Part shown: positions 10,661 to 20,592 of the stretch, piece by piece
How positions within the stretch are numbered: the stretch's first letter is position 1
Layout of the letters: every line of letters begins with the position of its first letter
From: Acanthococcus lagerstroemiae
Taxonomy: Eukaryota > Arthropoda > Insecta > Hemiptera > Eriococcidae
Reading direction: 5' to 3'
Length of the DNA: 64,000 bases
NCBI GenBank assembly: GCA_031841125.1
Contig: CM063108.1
Location: forward strand, 46,398,122 to 46,462,121
Position numbers and translations under genes: made by a program
The notes under the pieces: generated by a model
The model's input: the letters and a program-made list of their open reading frames with translations, nothing else
What the model was told of the DNA's origin: nothing
The model's database searches: none

Positions 10661-12860
10661 CCCTCCTTACTCCCGCCCGCTGGCCCATTCCGTCGTATAC
10701 GCAATCTTTCTTCAACATCCGCCAAAACTTCGGACGAACTTTCATCCTTTCACTTTCGCTAAAATGTTCTTGAGCTTATGATAATGTCCGTTATTTAATT
10801 ACGTGTACGAATTTTAGCCGCTTATCTCGCGTATTTTGAAGAAAGAATTGGAGCGAAGACGAAACTTCGCGCCGTTTTCGTCGCCGCTCGCCAATTTCAC
10901 GGATTTAAGGAATCGTTCGACTTGGACGTACGCCGGATAATGTACGCGAGAAAAATCTAAAAAAGTGTATAAGGTCGGGATTTAAGACAATGTGGTCTTC
11001 CCATTTTCACCGGACTACGAGACCTTTGTTTTCATCTTTCCTCTTTCTCTTTCGATGTATTTTGAAGAAAGATTGTCGAGGTTGTACGAGTCGTTTTCGA
11101 CGCGGTTGAGAAATCGGGAATGAGTCAAATCTAGAGAAACTATAGATGAAACACATCCCGGAAGAGTTCAGTCATATGATTACGACGCAGTGATGTGAAG
11201 TCGGGAAACAGGGAGCACTCCCTCTGGTAGCTGGGGGCAGAAGTATCATCCCCCCTTCATTTCAACAGAAGAAACTGAATGAATGAAATCTCGCTTACAC
11301 GATCCGATACACGACCAAGCAAATATTCTGGACGCCCATTTTCCTTCAAACCGAAATCAACGCAATGGCTTATGTTCTTCTGAAAAAACTTCAATTACTA
11401 TCACAATCGATACTGGCGACAGGTAAAGGGATACTGGTAACATGACTGCGACGTTGAGTAAATTGAGCTTAAATTTCAGCAAAAAATATTCTGTCTACCT
11501 CAATTCTACGTGGCTGGGAGTTGCATAAAAATGAAGCATTTGGTTGTAATCCCGACTATCATGATCTCAAGCCGCCGCTCATCAGGGGTGTCGTGAGGCC
11601 ATTTTGGCGAAGAAGATTCTTCGTATTCGTTTTATGGGGGGGGGGGGCTTTCTTCTTCTTTTTTTTCTGGTCAGATGAGGAAATAAGAAATGTTTGTAGT
11701 ACATTTTTATTATTCATGACGCAGAAAGTAATATGTAACTTCAACGACGTTAAGTGAAGATGCCACCCCTTCATGTACTACATATGCTATTTATTGTACT
11801 TCAGTGCATGAATCAGCAAAGCAAAAGGAAAAATTATTGGCCACCAAAACTGAAACATCGAACATCGAAGTTGGAGTTTTTCTCTTTCTTATCATTTAAA
11901 ATTCTTATGACACTCGTGGTTAGCTTATTTAACGGGAATACGGAAAATTTAATAAAATTAGTTTTAAAATGCCGAGAGACGTTTTATTTAAATTTCGTTG
12001 TAAAGAATTGCTTTGCAATCAAACTATTATCAGAAGTGACAAGTAGAATGAATACTGCAAAAAGAAGGAATATCACGTTGTGTCAGGCAAAGAAAATAGT
12101 TATTTTCGTTACAAGTGGGTAAAGTGAGCAGTGTTGGCTCACTTTTCCACGAGTGACGAACGTAGCTTTATCCAACATAATAATGAGGAGTGTAGTTGCG
12201 AATTGCGAGTCAATACACGAATTGACATACGTGCACATTCGCATCGAAATAGTAGCTAGACGATAATTTTCATGTTTCAATTTCTGTAATTTGCAACATA
12301 CTCGTATATCAATTATAGTCGGTATTCTTATATTTTACTTAAATTTGAATTGTAACATTAGAACGTATTCTTGTTATAAGGAAATCCACATATAGTGAAA
12401 TTCATGCTAGGAGCTCCATCTTCCCAAGGCACTACATTCGTGAGCAAAATGTTTTGAAGAGAAGCGTGCGATAAATTCACAGTCAAAGATTCCAAAATTC
12501 TCGAGAAACGTAATCCTCGGGAAGGTGTTGTGTTCGACAAATGCTTTGCTACTGCTTTATCATTACATTGAAAATGTGACTAGCTTTCATAATCTGCATG
12601 GCTAGAATGAATGGGTTACCGATATTCTTGACCGATGAAGTTAAATATAACGTCCACATCGATAGAAACATTCATTTTGCGTGACAAGTATATAAATTAC
12701 CTATTAAAATTCAAAAATCTACTCAAAATCAAAAGATTACATCCAGTCTTATCAGATCACGTTTGTTCAGCGATTTTAGCACTCCTACAGGGCATGTAAT
12801 TCACGAATGCGACTTTTCGTGTTTTCGTCACGTGTTGTAGGCAAGCCGTGAGGAATAGTA
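10661..12860. other. Unassigned sequence, CpG content declining
   Basis: The first few hundred bases remain CpG-enriched. There is a G12 run followed by a T-rich tract at 11637-11667, and a small hairpin at 12115-12150 (GTGGGTAAAGTGAGC against GCTCACTTTTCCAC). A 122-codon ORF (11754-12122, plus) and a 60-codon ORF (12358-12540, minus) are not recognisable as known proteins. Confidence 0.35.
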
Positions 12861-12864
12861 TATT

Positions 12865-13226
12865 ACACTGCAAGGATTGAAAGCGAGCTTTATCACGCCG
12901 AGTGCGACTGTTAGCGGAGCGAGCCGAAGGCGAGTGAAGCTAGTCGTGCGGAGGCGTGATAACTCGCTTCAATCCTTGCATTGTAAGATATTTTGTATTA
13001 CAAATGCATCGAACAGCTAATTGTACCTAGATTGTACACATCTGTGAAAGAAAAATATGTGACGTCATCTTTTTTCAGTCCTTTTACAAGTCCTAGGACT
13101 GAAAAGAGTCTGCTGCGCATGGGCCGTAGCATTTACAAACGCAGCTGCGATCTATCCTGATAACGTGAACTTTCAATCTGCAAAATGAGACTGTTAAACC
13201 GTTGTTTCGATGCATGTGTAATACAA
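12865..13226. repeat. Nested inverted repeats (probable MITE remnant)
   Basis: An inner hairpin pairs ACTGCAAGGATTGAAAGCGA (12866) with its inverse ending near 12983, around a loop that itself contains AGTGCGACT and AGTCGTGC. An outer pair, TGTATTACAAATGCATCGA (from 12996) and TCGATGCATGTGTAATACA (to about 13224), encloses a further 180 bp. No clear target duplication. Confidence 0.65.
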
Positions 13227-14013
13227 AAAATTTTTTCCTCACTCTCCGGTTTTTACCTCACTCTCCATTTCAGTCAAATAAAAAAGCCAGTTTACTCATT
13301 CGATGCTGTTTGGAAAAATAGTCTTTATCAATTACATGTTGGATAAAATATTTATCTACTGCTACTTCAAATTAGGAGGTTAACCAACAGAGTTTGAGGG
13401 GGCTTCTTCATTGGACCAAGGGGATCACGACATCCCTGCTCAGTACTCGCCCACTGGTTCCGGTATCAGAAGCAATATAGTATCAAAGTTGCACGTATAC
13501 TTCCTGGCTTCTCAAAATGTCTTCGAACTCAATCATTCCACTACACTTGTAACCTTGACCCCAAGCTTGCATGCTCATTAATGTCATAAGCGGGTGATTT
13601 GATTGTCTTAACGCGTCGTCGAATCAACTTAGAACCAAGAAGGATCTTGAATTTTCAAGGGCTAAAGTCTAGTTTTTATAATCAAGCTTTCTTACAATGC
13701 CTCAAGATTCATTACAGGTTTTCCCAAACTTGTTGAGGACTCTTGTAAAGTTGTAGGAAACACTTCAAGATACTCTCAGACTTGTAAAAAACTCCTTAAG
13801 ACCCTTCGAAACTCAATTCTCTAGAACCATCTACAACTCATTATGAAATCTAACAGGCTTGATGAAAGTTCTTCAACACGTAAAAGATTTTAAAGCCTGC
13901 TAACGACTCGTATGAGACACATTCTCGTATTTCTATTACGGCTCTGTAACTCTCTCCTGCACTTGTTAAAATCTCCTGAAGGCTAGTTACGATTCTTCAG
14001 TACTCACTTAAGA
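13227..14013. other. Unassigned sequence
   Basis: Loose repetition of CTTGTAAAA and ACTC words at 13690-13990 resembles an old minisatellite. No coding signal. Confidence 0.35.
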
Positions 14014-16110
14014 CAGGGCCGGCAACTTTTCATAATTCCATGTGTGGCGAGAAAAATAAAACTGATTTTACACAATAACGTTTTATTATCGTATCATTAG
14101 GCCGTATGAATAAAAATTAAGCTTTAATTTCGAAGCAAAAGAACAGAGTGAGAGCCTTCGCTCCAAAGGGAAAGATAGAAGTTTGAAGTTTTGCTTCAGT
14201 CCGTATGCATAAGCTTTCTCTTTCACTTCAAAGCGAACGCTCCACAAAATAAAGCGAGCGCTTCACAGAGAACAACACGTTCGCTCAAGTTGTTACCAGC
14301 CGACATATGTGTCCAAGGAACTTCTTATAAATCGAAAATCATTCAAAGAAGCGAAGACAAAGATGGTGGTGATGTTCAGGTGGAAAACGCACCAAACGTA
14401 CAAAACGATGAAATAATTTTCGGGGAAAATCTCCGATGATTTCCAAAGCATTTTATCGGAAATCTCCGAAAAGATGCCTAAGAATTTTATTGAAAATATT
14501 AGGGGAAAATTTCCGATCATTTTCGAAGAATTTCATTGGAAATAATTAAGGAAAATCTCCGAAGTTTTCAAGAGAATTTTTTCAGAAATCTCTCCTGGAG
14601 AATTTCATCGAGAATCTTCAGAAAACATTCTTAATGTTTTCCAAAGAGTTTCTTCAAAAATCGTCAGGAAAATTTCCCGATAAATTATGAAAAATTTCAT
14701 CGGAAATATCTAGGGAAAAACTCAAATGGTTTTTGGAAGAATTCTATCGAAAATCTTCAGGAAAAATCTCCGATAATTTCCAGAGAATAATTTCATTGGA
14801 AATCTTTGAGAAGAATCTCAGATATGATTTTTAAGGAATTTAATCGGAAATTTTTAGGAAAAAGAATTCCGATGATTTCCGAAGATCTGAGACTATTTTC
14901 CACTCATGCGATGAAATCAGAATATTTTCGGTGTTTTTTGATGAAATTCTTCGGAAATTAGCTCACAATTTTCGAAGAATTTTATCGAAAATAATTTGAG
15001 AAATATCTTCGATAATTTAAGAAAAAAAAATGTATGTGGAAATCTTCGAAAATAATCTCCACTAATTTTCAGAGAATTTCATCGGAAATCTTCAGAAAAA
15101 ATTTCAACGATTTTCGAAAAATTTTACGAAAAATCTTCTGAGAAAATCTCTGATTCCATCGCATAAGTGGGAATGAATAGCCTCAAGTCTTCGGGAATCG
15201 GAATTTTTCCCCAGAAATTCCCGATGAAATTCTTCGAAGATCACCTAACATTTTTCCTGAAAATTTCTGGTAAAATTCTTCAAAAACCATCCGCGTTTTC
15301 CCCTGAATATTTCTTACAAAATTTTTCAAAAATTATCAGACAACTTCCGCGTTTAATTTTGATGAAACATTTTGGAAAACATTGACAAGTTTTTCTAAAG
15401 ACTTCTAATGAGATTCTTCGTTAATTAACCGGAATTTTCCCCCGGAAACCTCCGATGAAATTCCTTAAAAATCATCGGAGATTCTTCTTGATTTCCAATG
15501 AAATTGTTCTTTGGAAAAATCGGAGATTTTTCTTGAAGATTTTCGATAAAATTCTTCAAAAACTATCAGAGTTTTCCCCCGAATGTTTCCTATTCAAAAT
15601 TATTGGAAAATTTTCTCGAAGACTATTGATAAAATTTTTTGGAAAACATTGGAAATTCTTTTTGAAGATTTCCAATGGGATTCTTCGGAAATGTCCTGAA
15701 TTTTTTCCCAAAAATTTCCGATGAAATTCGTTTAAAAATCATCGGAGATTCTTCACGAAGATTTCCAATGAAATTACTCTTCGGAAATCATTAGGAATTT
15801 TTCCTGATTGTTTTCAATAACTTTCTTCAGAAACCATTGGATTTTTCCAAAATATTTTTGATTTAAAAATGATTGGAACATTTTGAAGACATTTTTCGGA
15901 AAACTTCGGAAATTTTCTCTGCAGATTTCCGATGAAATTCTCCCAAAACTATCAGAAATTTTTCCTGAACATTTCTCATGAAATTCTTTGAAAATCATCG
16001 GTAATTTATCCCAAAAATTTCCGATGAAAATCCCTGGAAATCATTGAACCTTTCTTCTGAAGAAATCAAAAATCATCAGAGATATTTCTCGATGATTTAC
16101 AATGACCATT
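14014..16110. mobile_element. Palindromic foldback element, copy 2 (right end missing)
   Basis: Begins with the same CAGGGCCGGCAACTTTTCAT terminus as copy 1, followed by the TATGCAT/CTTCACTTC subterminal block (14100-14310). The stretch from about 14315 matches copy 1 from about 1286 closely (AAGCGAAGACAAAGATGGTG in both). The 45 bp array then runs in one orientation to about 15030 and in the other to about 16100, with the landmark TTTTCCACTCATGCGATG at about 14893 inverted near 15150. The right terminus is absent. Confidence 0.8.
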
Positions 16111-16148
16111 CAAAACTCATCGTTATAAACTCATTTCATGCGCCCTTA

Positions 16149-16502
16149 TTCGCGTCAGGACACGAAGGGTGCGTTGCAGATGGTTAAATTTGGATACTGG
16201 ACGAAAATATGATCCATACTGATGAGGGCGTATGAAAAATACAGAGTCAAGTCGAATTTGAGAGAGTAAATTACTGAATATTGACTGTGATTTTCATGAA
16301 CGCGTCTTGATGTGAGCGCATTATATTTGAAATTTACTGGGGAGCAAATTAAGTTCTCTTTAATTTTCAAAAAAAAATTAATATTTATCGAGATATTCTA
16401 GATTTTACGAAATTCTCCCATAAGCGCAATACATTTGATCATATTTTCGTCCAGTTTCCGAATATTGCCACCTGCAGCGCACCCTTCGTGTCCTGTCGCG
16501 AA
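16149..16502. mobile_element. 354 bp TIR MITE flanked by TA
   Basis: Arms of about 65-70 bp: TTCGCGTCAGGACACGAAGG at 16149 and its inverse ending at 16502, including GGACGAAAATATGATC in both. TA lies immediately outside each end (16147-16148, 16503-16504), as expected of a Tc1/mariner-type insertion. No coding capacity; ORFs spanning it are artefacts of the inverted arms. Confidence 0.85.
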
Positions 16503-16612
16503 TAGAATAAGAACTTTCCCCTGATTGTAACCTACATAGCGACTTGCTTCTCTCTCTCTTTTGTAGAATCTTGATTTTTGATTCATGAATGCGAAACATG
16601 CAGAACTCAGAA

Positions 16613-17971
16613 CTATGGTTGCAGACCACGTATTTTTTCATTATTCCAAGTAGGTAGGTCGTAGGGTAGGCTGAGACATTTAGGGGATAGGCCCGGCCTA
16701 CTCGGCCTACCCCCTGGCTCCGGCCTGACTAGCCGTTCCCCTTTGCACTTCGCCTGCGTATGTCCGGACGCCTGACACTTAAAGCACCTTGATAACACGC
16801 TGATAAAGTCGTCTACCTTGTACGATCCATAGCCAATGTATAGGCGACCTTTGTTCTTCAGGTGCCTTCTGATCACGGGTATCACCTCCACTACCCGATG
16901 ACAGTAAGGCTTTTCTCTCGGTCCTGTCATAAATATTGGCTTCAGTCCTTCCTTGAACTCCGCCAAGCTGCCCGTTTCTCAGAAATCATTCTGGTTGAAG
17001 ACGTTTTCAACCAGTTCCTTGTATTTCACAGTTCTGTCCACGTTCAATAGTATCATCCTGGGCTTCCTTTTCCTTGATTTCACCACTTCAAACTGAAGGG
17101 TTTTCATCTTCGGGTCTTGAGGGAGCTTCTCGACATCGTTCTCGGTAGCGACTCCTACAATAACGGCCGCAGACTTGGTCTTCTTAATACCTTTGAACTT
17201 TATGCCTGACTTCCCCACGTCAATTCCTTTCAATAATGTATCCTTCACCTGCTGGCTGGTGTCCGTTGACTCCTTGTCCAGAAGGCGGACAAGTACCGTG
17301 TTCTTATTCTTCCCTGGGAGGCGTCTCGCTGAGACCGACCTCTCCCTTCTTCCTCTCGTCTCAACGCTTGGTCTTGTAACGCCTATGGCTTCTGCGTACC
17401 TTCGCGGTTAGTCTTTCTTTTCCTTTTCCATGGCTTCGGCCTTTCCTTTATAGTACTGCATCTCTCCACTCACCCTGACATACTATATTTCTAGGTCATT
17501 AAATATTTCGAGGATGGTCATAGCGTCCGGCTTGGAGAACTTTTTCTTTTCGCTGAGGAGATAGTTAACCAAATGTTTTCTCCTTCTCATTTCCACATGC
17601 TCTGCCGAGAGAGGTGGCAGAGCTTTGTCTAGCGCTGAAGACGCCCTTGCCAGCCCCTGCGCATTTTCAGTAGAAGTTGATGCCAGGGTGCTGGCATTGC
17701 TCCTAAGGGCAGTCCCTGCAGCCTGCGCCGCATTTTCGTCCGCTTCACGCGCTGCAACCTCTGTGGTGCCCCTTTGAGTTACTCTTGGGGACCCCACAGG
17801 GGAGCGCTGTGATGGCATCTCTTCTTTTCTTGTTTGCCTTTCCTCTTGTTCTTGGTCTTCACAGTTTAGGTTAAATTTCTGTCTCTCGTCTGTGGGCTCT
17901 TGATGGTAGGTTTGGCCGCTGCCGGTACACTTATATCCTCTCTCACTCGCTCCGGAGGAGGAAGAGGTCAA
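16613..17971 (-). pseudogene. R1-like LINE ORF1 (Gag-like) relic with CCHC zinc knuckle
   Basis: Three consecutive minus-strand blocks make a broken ORF1. The 5' block (17971-17483, 162 codons) is polar and low-complexity with a lysine/leucine segment at its end. The middle block (to 16979) carries a DVGKSGIKFKGIKKTKSAAV and FNQND pattern, which I know from Gag-like proteins of the R1/TRAS group. The 3' block (16966-16613) holds a zinc knuckle CFKCQASGHTQAKC, spacing CX2CX4HX4C. Stops and shifts separate the blocks, and no endonuclease or RT follows downstream on this strand, so only ORF1 survives. A SINE sits in its 5' region (18017-18445). Clade assignment is from memory of family motifs. 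Confidence 0.7.
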
Positions 17972-18016
17972 CGGAATTCTGGTCAGTCGTTACCAGCCCT
18001 GACCACGAGGCGGTAC

Positions 18017-18445
18017 TCTCTTTTTCATTTGCTCTCACCCGAGCCCTGGAACCGCCCCTTCGAGCATTACCTCAGGGACATAGGGGAGCCTTCTAGGGCT
18101 GCCTTAGCCCTCTTCTCTTCTTGCCGGGAATCGGCCTAGGTCGACTGCGCTATCTTCCTGTCAAATACCAGTATCACTAACCCCGCGGTTTATGACAATG
18201 AGTTCAACGAGCACTGGCAGGTAGCGCCTTACCCATTTACAGCTTTCAGATACTGGCGACCAATTAGACACTTTTCGGAAGCCTCTGCTGTAAGTGGTTG
18301 TGACTCTGTGTACGTTATCAGAATGCGGTGTTAGAATGTGTGACGAGTTCTTTCTTGCATTACTGATAACGATGCCGGCATTGGGAATCAAACCCGGTAC
18401 CTTTGGGTTAGGAAGCCGAGTTCTTACCGCTACGTCACAGAGCCA
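18017..18445 (-). mobile_element. tRNA-headed SINE, copy 1
   Basis: On the minus strand it begins TGGCTCTGTGACGTAGCGG; a box-A-like word (TGACGTAGCGG) and a box-B-like word (GGTTTGATTCC) lie about 40 bp apart, as in tRNA-derived pol III promoters. It ends in GAAAAAGAGA. A 14 bp target duplication flanks it: ccacgaggcggtac (18003-18016) and ccacgaggaggtac (18446-18459), one mismatch. It is inserted in the 5' part of the R1-like relic. Homologous over its whole length to 19841-20273. The 102-codon ORF across it has no meaning as a protein. Confidence 0.85.
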
Positions 18446-18569
18446 CCACGAGGAGGTACTACCACTCAAGTTTAAAGTTTTCAGCTATATAGCTTTGTGT
18501 CACTTTGAAAAACTTTTGCTTTGTTCGTTTTAATATCGCAGAAAATATCGCATAAATCACATTAATCAC

Positions 18570-18724
18570 CAGTGGTGTAGCCAGACTTGGTAGGAAGGGG
18601 GGGGGGGGGTTCGTTTCACTTTTACAATATTACAGGTGTAATACTTACTATTGATAGAATAAATTTTAATTTTTTCTCATTGTCGGCCGATGCTGGGGTA
18701 CCCCCCCCCATAGATACGCCCCTG
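18570..18724. mobile_element. 155 bp hAT-type MITE, perfect 8 bp duplication
   Basis: Left end CAGTGGTGTAGCCAG, right end ATACGCCCCTG (inverse CAGGGGCGTAT). Flanked by ttaatcac at 18562-18569 and 18725-18732, a perfect 8 bp duplication as expected for hAT. A G-run follows the left terminus and a C-run precedes the right one. Confidence 0.92.
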
Positions 18725-18869
18725 TTAATCACTTTAAATCGCCCAACAATTGCGCCTGGTATCTGACCCAGGGCCTGTAGTATGGTCTGTTGTGTGGGAT
18801 TGTCACAGATATGCGGCTGGCTATAAGCCTGAGGTGATGATTGATATTTGCCTACTATGTCCAGCTAAA

Positions 18870-19110
18870 TTTTACTGCATCGTGACAATGCGTGGCCCCA
18901 GGTCGTTCACACTGTAGTGGCTTTTTGAAGGCTGGCATAATTGAAACTGTACCCCACCCACTGTACAGTCCATATTTGGCCCGTTTTGACTTCTAGCTAT
19001 TCTCCGAAGTCAAGTTTGTGCTTAGGGGATGGAAATTCAAAACCAATAACGAGGTCGTCAATTGCGGAAGCGCCCTACAAGGAGTTCTAGAAAGAGGGGA
19101 AAACGACTTT
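18870..19110 (+). pseudogene. mariner-type transposase C-terminal relic
   Basis: Shifted frames give LHRDNAWPQVVHT near 18874 (compare the family's DNARPH motif) and then HPLYSPYLARFDFLF-like sequence with a following GWKF-NEVV stretch (18950-19060), which corresponds to the HPPYSPDLAPCDFWLF region of mariner transposases holding the last catalytic Asp. Frameshifts and an in-frame stop separate these pieces and the N-terminal DNA-binding part is missing. It is followed by a run of 28 A (19145-19172). Confidence 0.7.
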
Positions 19111-19141
19111 GCGCAAATTTCTTGAATTTAGCATGACTTTC

Positions 19142-19172
<31 letters not shown>

Positions 19173-19329
19173 GAATGTTTTTGCGCAAATGAAGGGAACC
19201 TTGAGTGGCTATAAGAAGACAATGATATTGCGAGAAAAAAACTTTCAAGACTACAGATAAGTATTCATGACTGATAATTTTTTGATAAGCTGAGTACATT
19301 GGGTATGATTTCCACTTAGGTCAAGTATG

Positions 19330-19830
19330 GTACCGAAACATCTAGGGAGATCGAGAGTTGCGTACCCTATACATACAACACCAAGAACTCTGAGGAAGGG
19401 AAGTAGTTCAGGTTGTTCTTTGGTCTAGCATATCTACCTCCTACCAAAGTTGAAGAAGGGTTCGCTGATTTGATCTCTGTAGCACCTATACAGAATCTTT
19501 CCTTTGTGGATTACGTTCTAGAGAATTATGTTCAAGCCGATGCACAATTTCCTCCACTGCTTTGGGCTCATTCACCTTCTGGAGACCCACGAACCACAAA
19601 TGCTGCAGACAGTTTCCATGCTCGCTACAATGGATTATTTTATCACCCGCATCCGAACATTTTACTTAATTATCGATGCTATTCTTGGTATCCAAAATGA
19701 AAGTGAGCTAAAAATTAACTCGATTATGAATAACTCAACAAGACGCCGAGTGACAAAAGTTACTACCCGCATCAGAAAGTTAATGGACACCTACGAATCA
19801 TATACGCAAAATAATATAGACTGGTTGCGG
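19330..19830 (+). pseudogene. MULE-type transposase C-terminal relic
   Basis: The frame from 19413 reads LAYLPPTKVEEGFADLI, then FVDYVLENYV, FPPLLWA and TTNAADSFHARYN followed by FYHPHPNI; after a frameshift near 19660 it continues in another frame as IIDAILGIQNESELKINSI. This order (FADYVLxNYV, FPPxLWA, TNxxESFHxxYN, HPxIF) is what I know from the C-terminal end of MULE-domain transposase-derived proteins common in insects, often with a FLYWCH finger upstream. The catalytic DDE part is absent. The 3' end is cut by the SINE insertion at 19841. Frameshifted, so non-functional. Confidence 0.7.
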
Positions 19831-19840
19831 TACCTGAAAC

Positions 19841-20273
19841 TGGTGGCTCTGTGGCGTAGCGGTAAGAACTCGGCTTCATAACCTGAAGGTACCGGGTTCG
19901 ATTCCCAACACCGGCATCGTTATCAGTAATGCAAGAAAGAACTCGTCACACATTCTAATACCGCATTCTGATAACGTACACAGAGTCACAACCACTTACA
20001 GCAGAGGCTTCTGAGAAGTGTGTAATCGGTCGCCAGTATCTGAAAGCTGTAAATGGGTAAGGCGCTACCTGCCGGTGCTTGTTGAACTCACTGTCATAAA
20101 CCACGAGGTTAGTGATACGGGTATTCGACAGAAAGACAGCGCAATTGACCTAGGCCGATTCCCGACAAGAAGAGAAGAGGGTCAAGGCAGCCCTAGAAGG
20201 CTCCCCGATATCCCTGAGGTAATGCTCGAAGGGGCGGTTCCAGGGATTGGGTGAGAGCAAATGGAAAGAGAGA
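19841..20273 (+). mobile_element. tRNA-headed SINE, copy 2
   Basis: Starts TGGTGGCTCTGTGGCGTAGC; box A TGGCGTAGCGG and a perfect box B GGTTCGATTCC are present. It is flanked by a perfect 13 bp duplication, cggtacctgaaac, at 19828-19840 and 20274-20286. It matches copy 1 end to end in inverted orientation and ends in GGAAAGAGAGA, with no poly-A. Predicted cloverleaf pairing is poor, so it is not a tRNA gene. The insertion lies in the MULE relic. Confidence 0.9.
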
Positions 20274-20286
20274 CGGTACCTGAAAC

Positions 20287-20592
20287 AAGTAGGGTACAGT
20301 TGCCAACCCAAAAAGATTCAATTTCAATTAAGCTGATGCACATAATCACGCCTGCTTCCTGCAGACAGTCTTAAGCTTGTTGTACGAGAGAAGGAAAATG
20401 TGATGCGCAAAGTCATTACATCTTTTTATTTGCGCAATATCGTTGTGGTTTCCCCCTCCTATTTTTCATCAATTTGCGCAGTCATTGCGCCTTCAGAAAG
20501 ATAATCTGGCGTTTACATTTAAGAAGTGACAGGAGCGGCTGAAAAGGTGCATTACGACCAAGGGGGGTTACTCTGGAAAAGAGCGCGCAGAT
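20287..20592. other. Short spacer before CpG-rich tract
   Basis: Nothing recognised; TTTGCGCAA words recur at 20420-20490. Confidence 0.4.

Noticed and set aside
12358..12540. 60-codon minus-strand ORF with a non-repetitive product
   Set aside because: Looks less like noise than its neighbours, but I recognise no family, see no splice sites that would extend it, and the length is within chance expectation.
19848..19920. tRNA gene suggested by A box TGGCGTAGCGG and B box GGTTCGATTCC
   Set aside because: D-, anticodon and acceptor stems do not pair, and the segment is the head of a 433 bp repeat with target duplications; it is a SINE.
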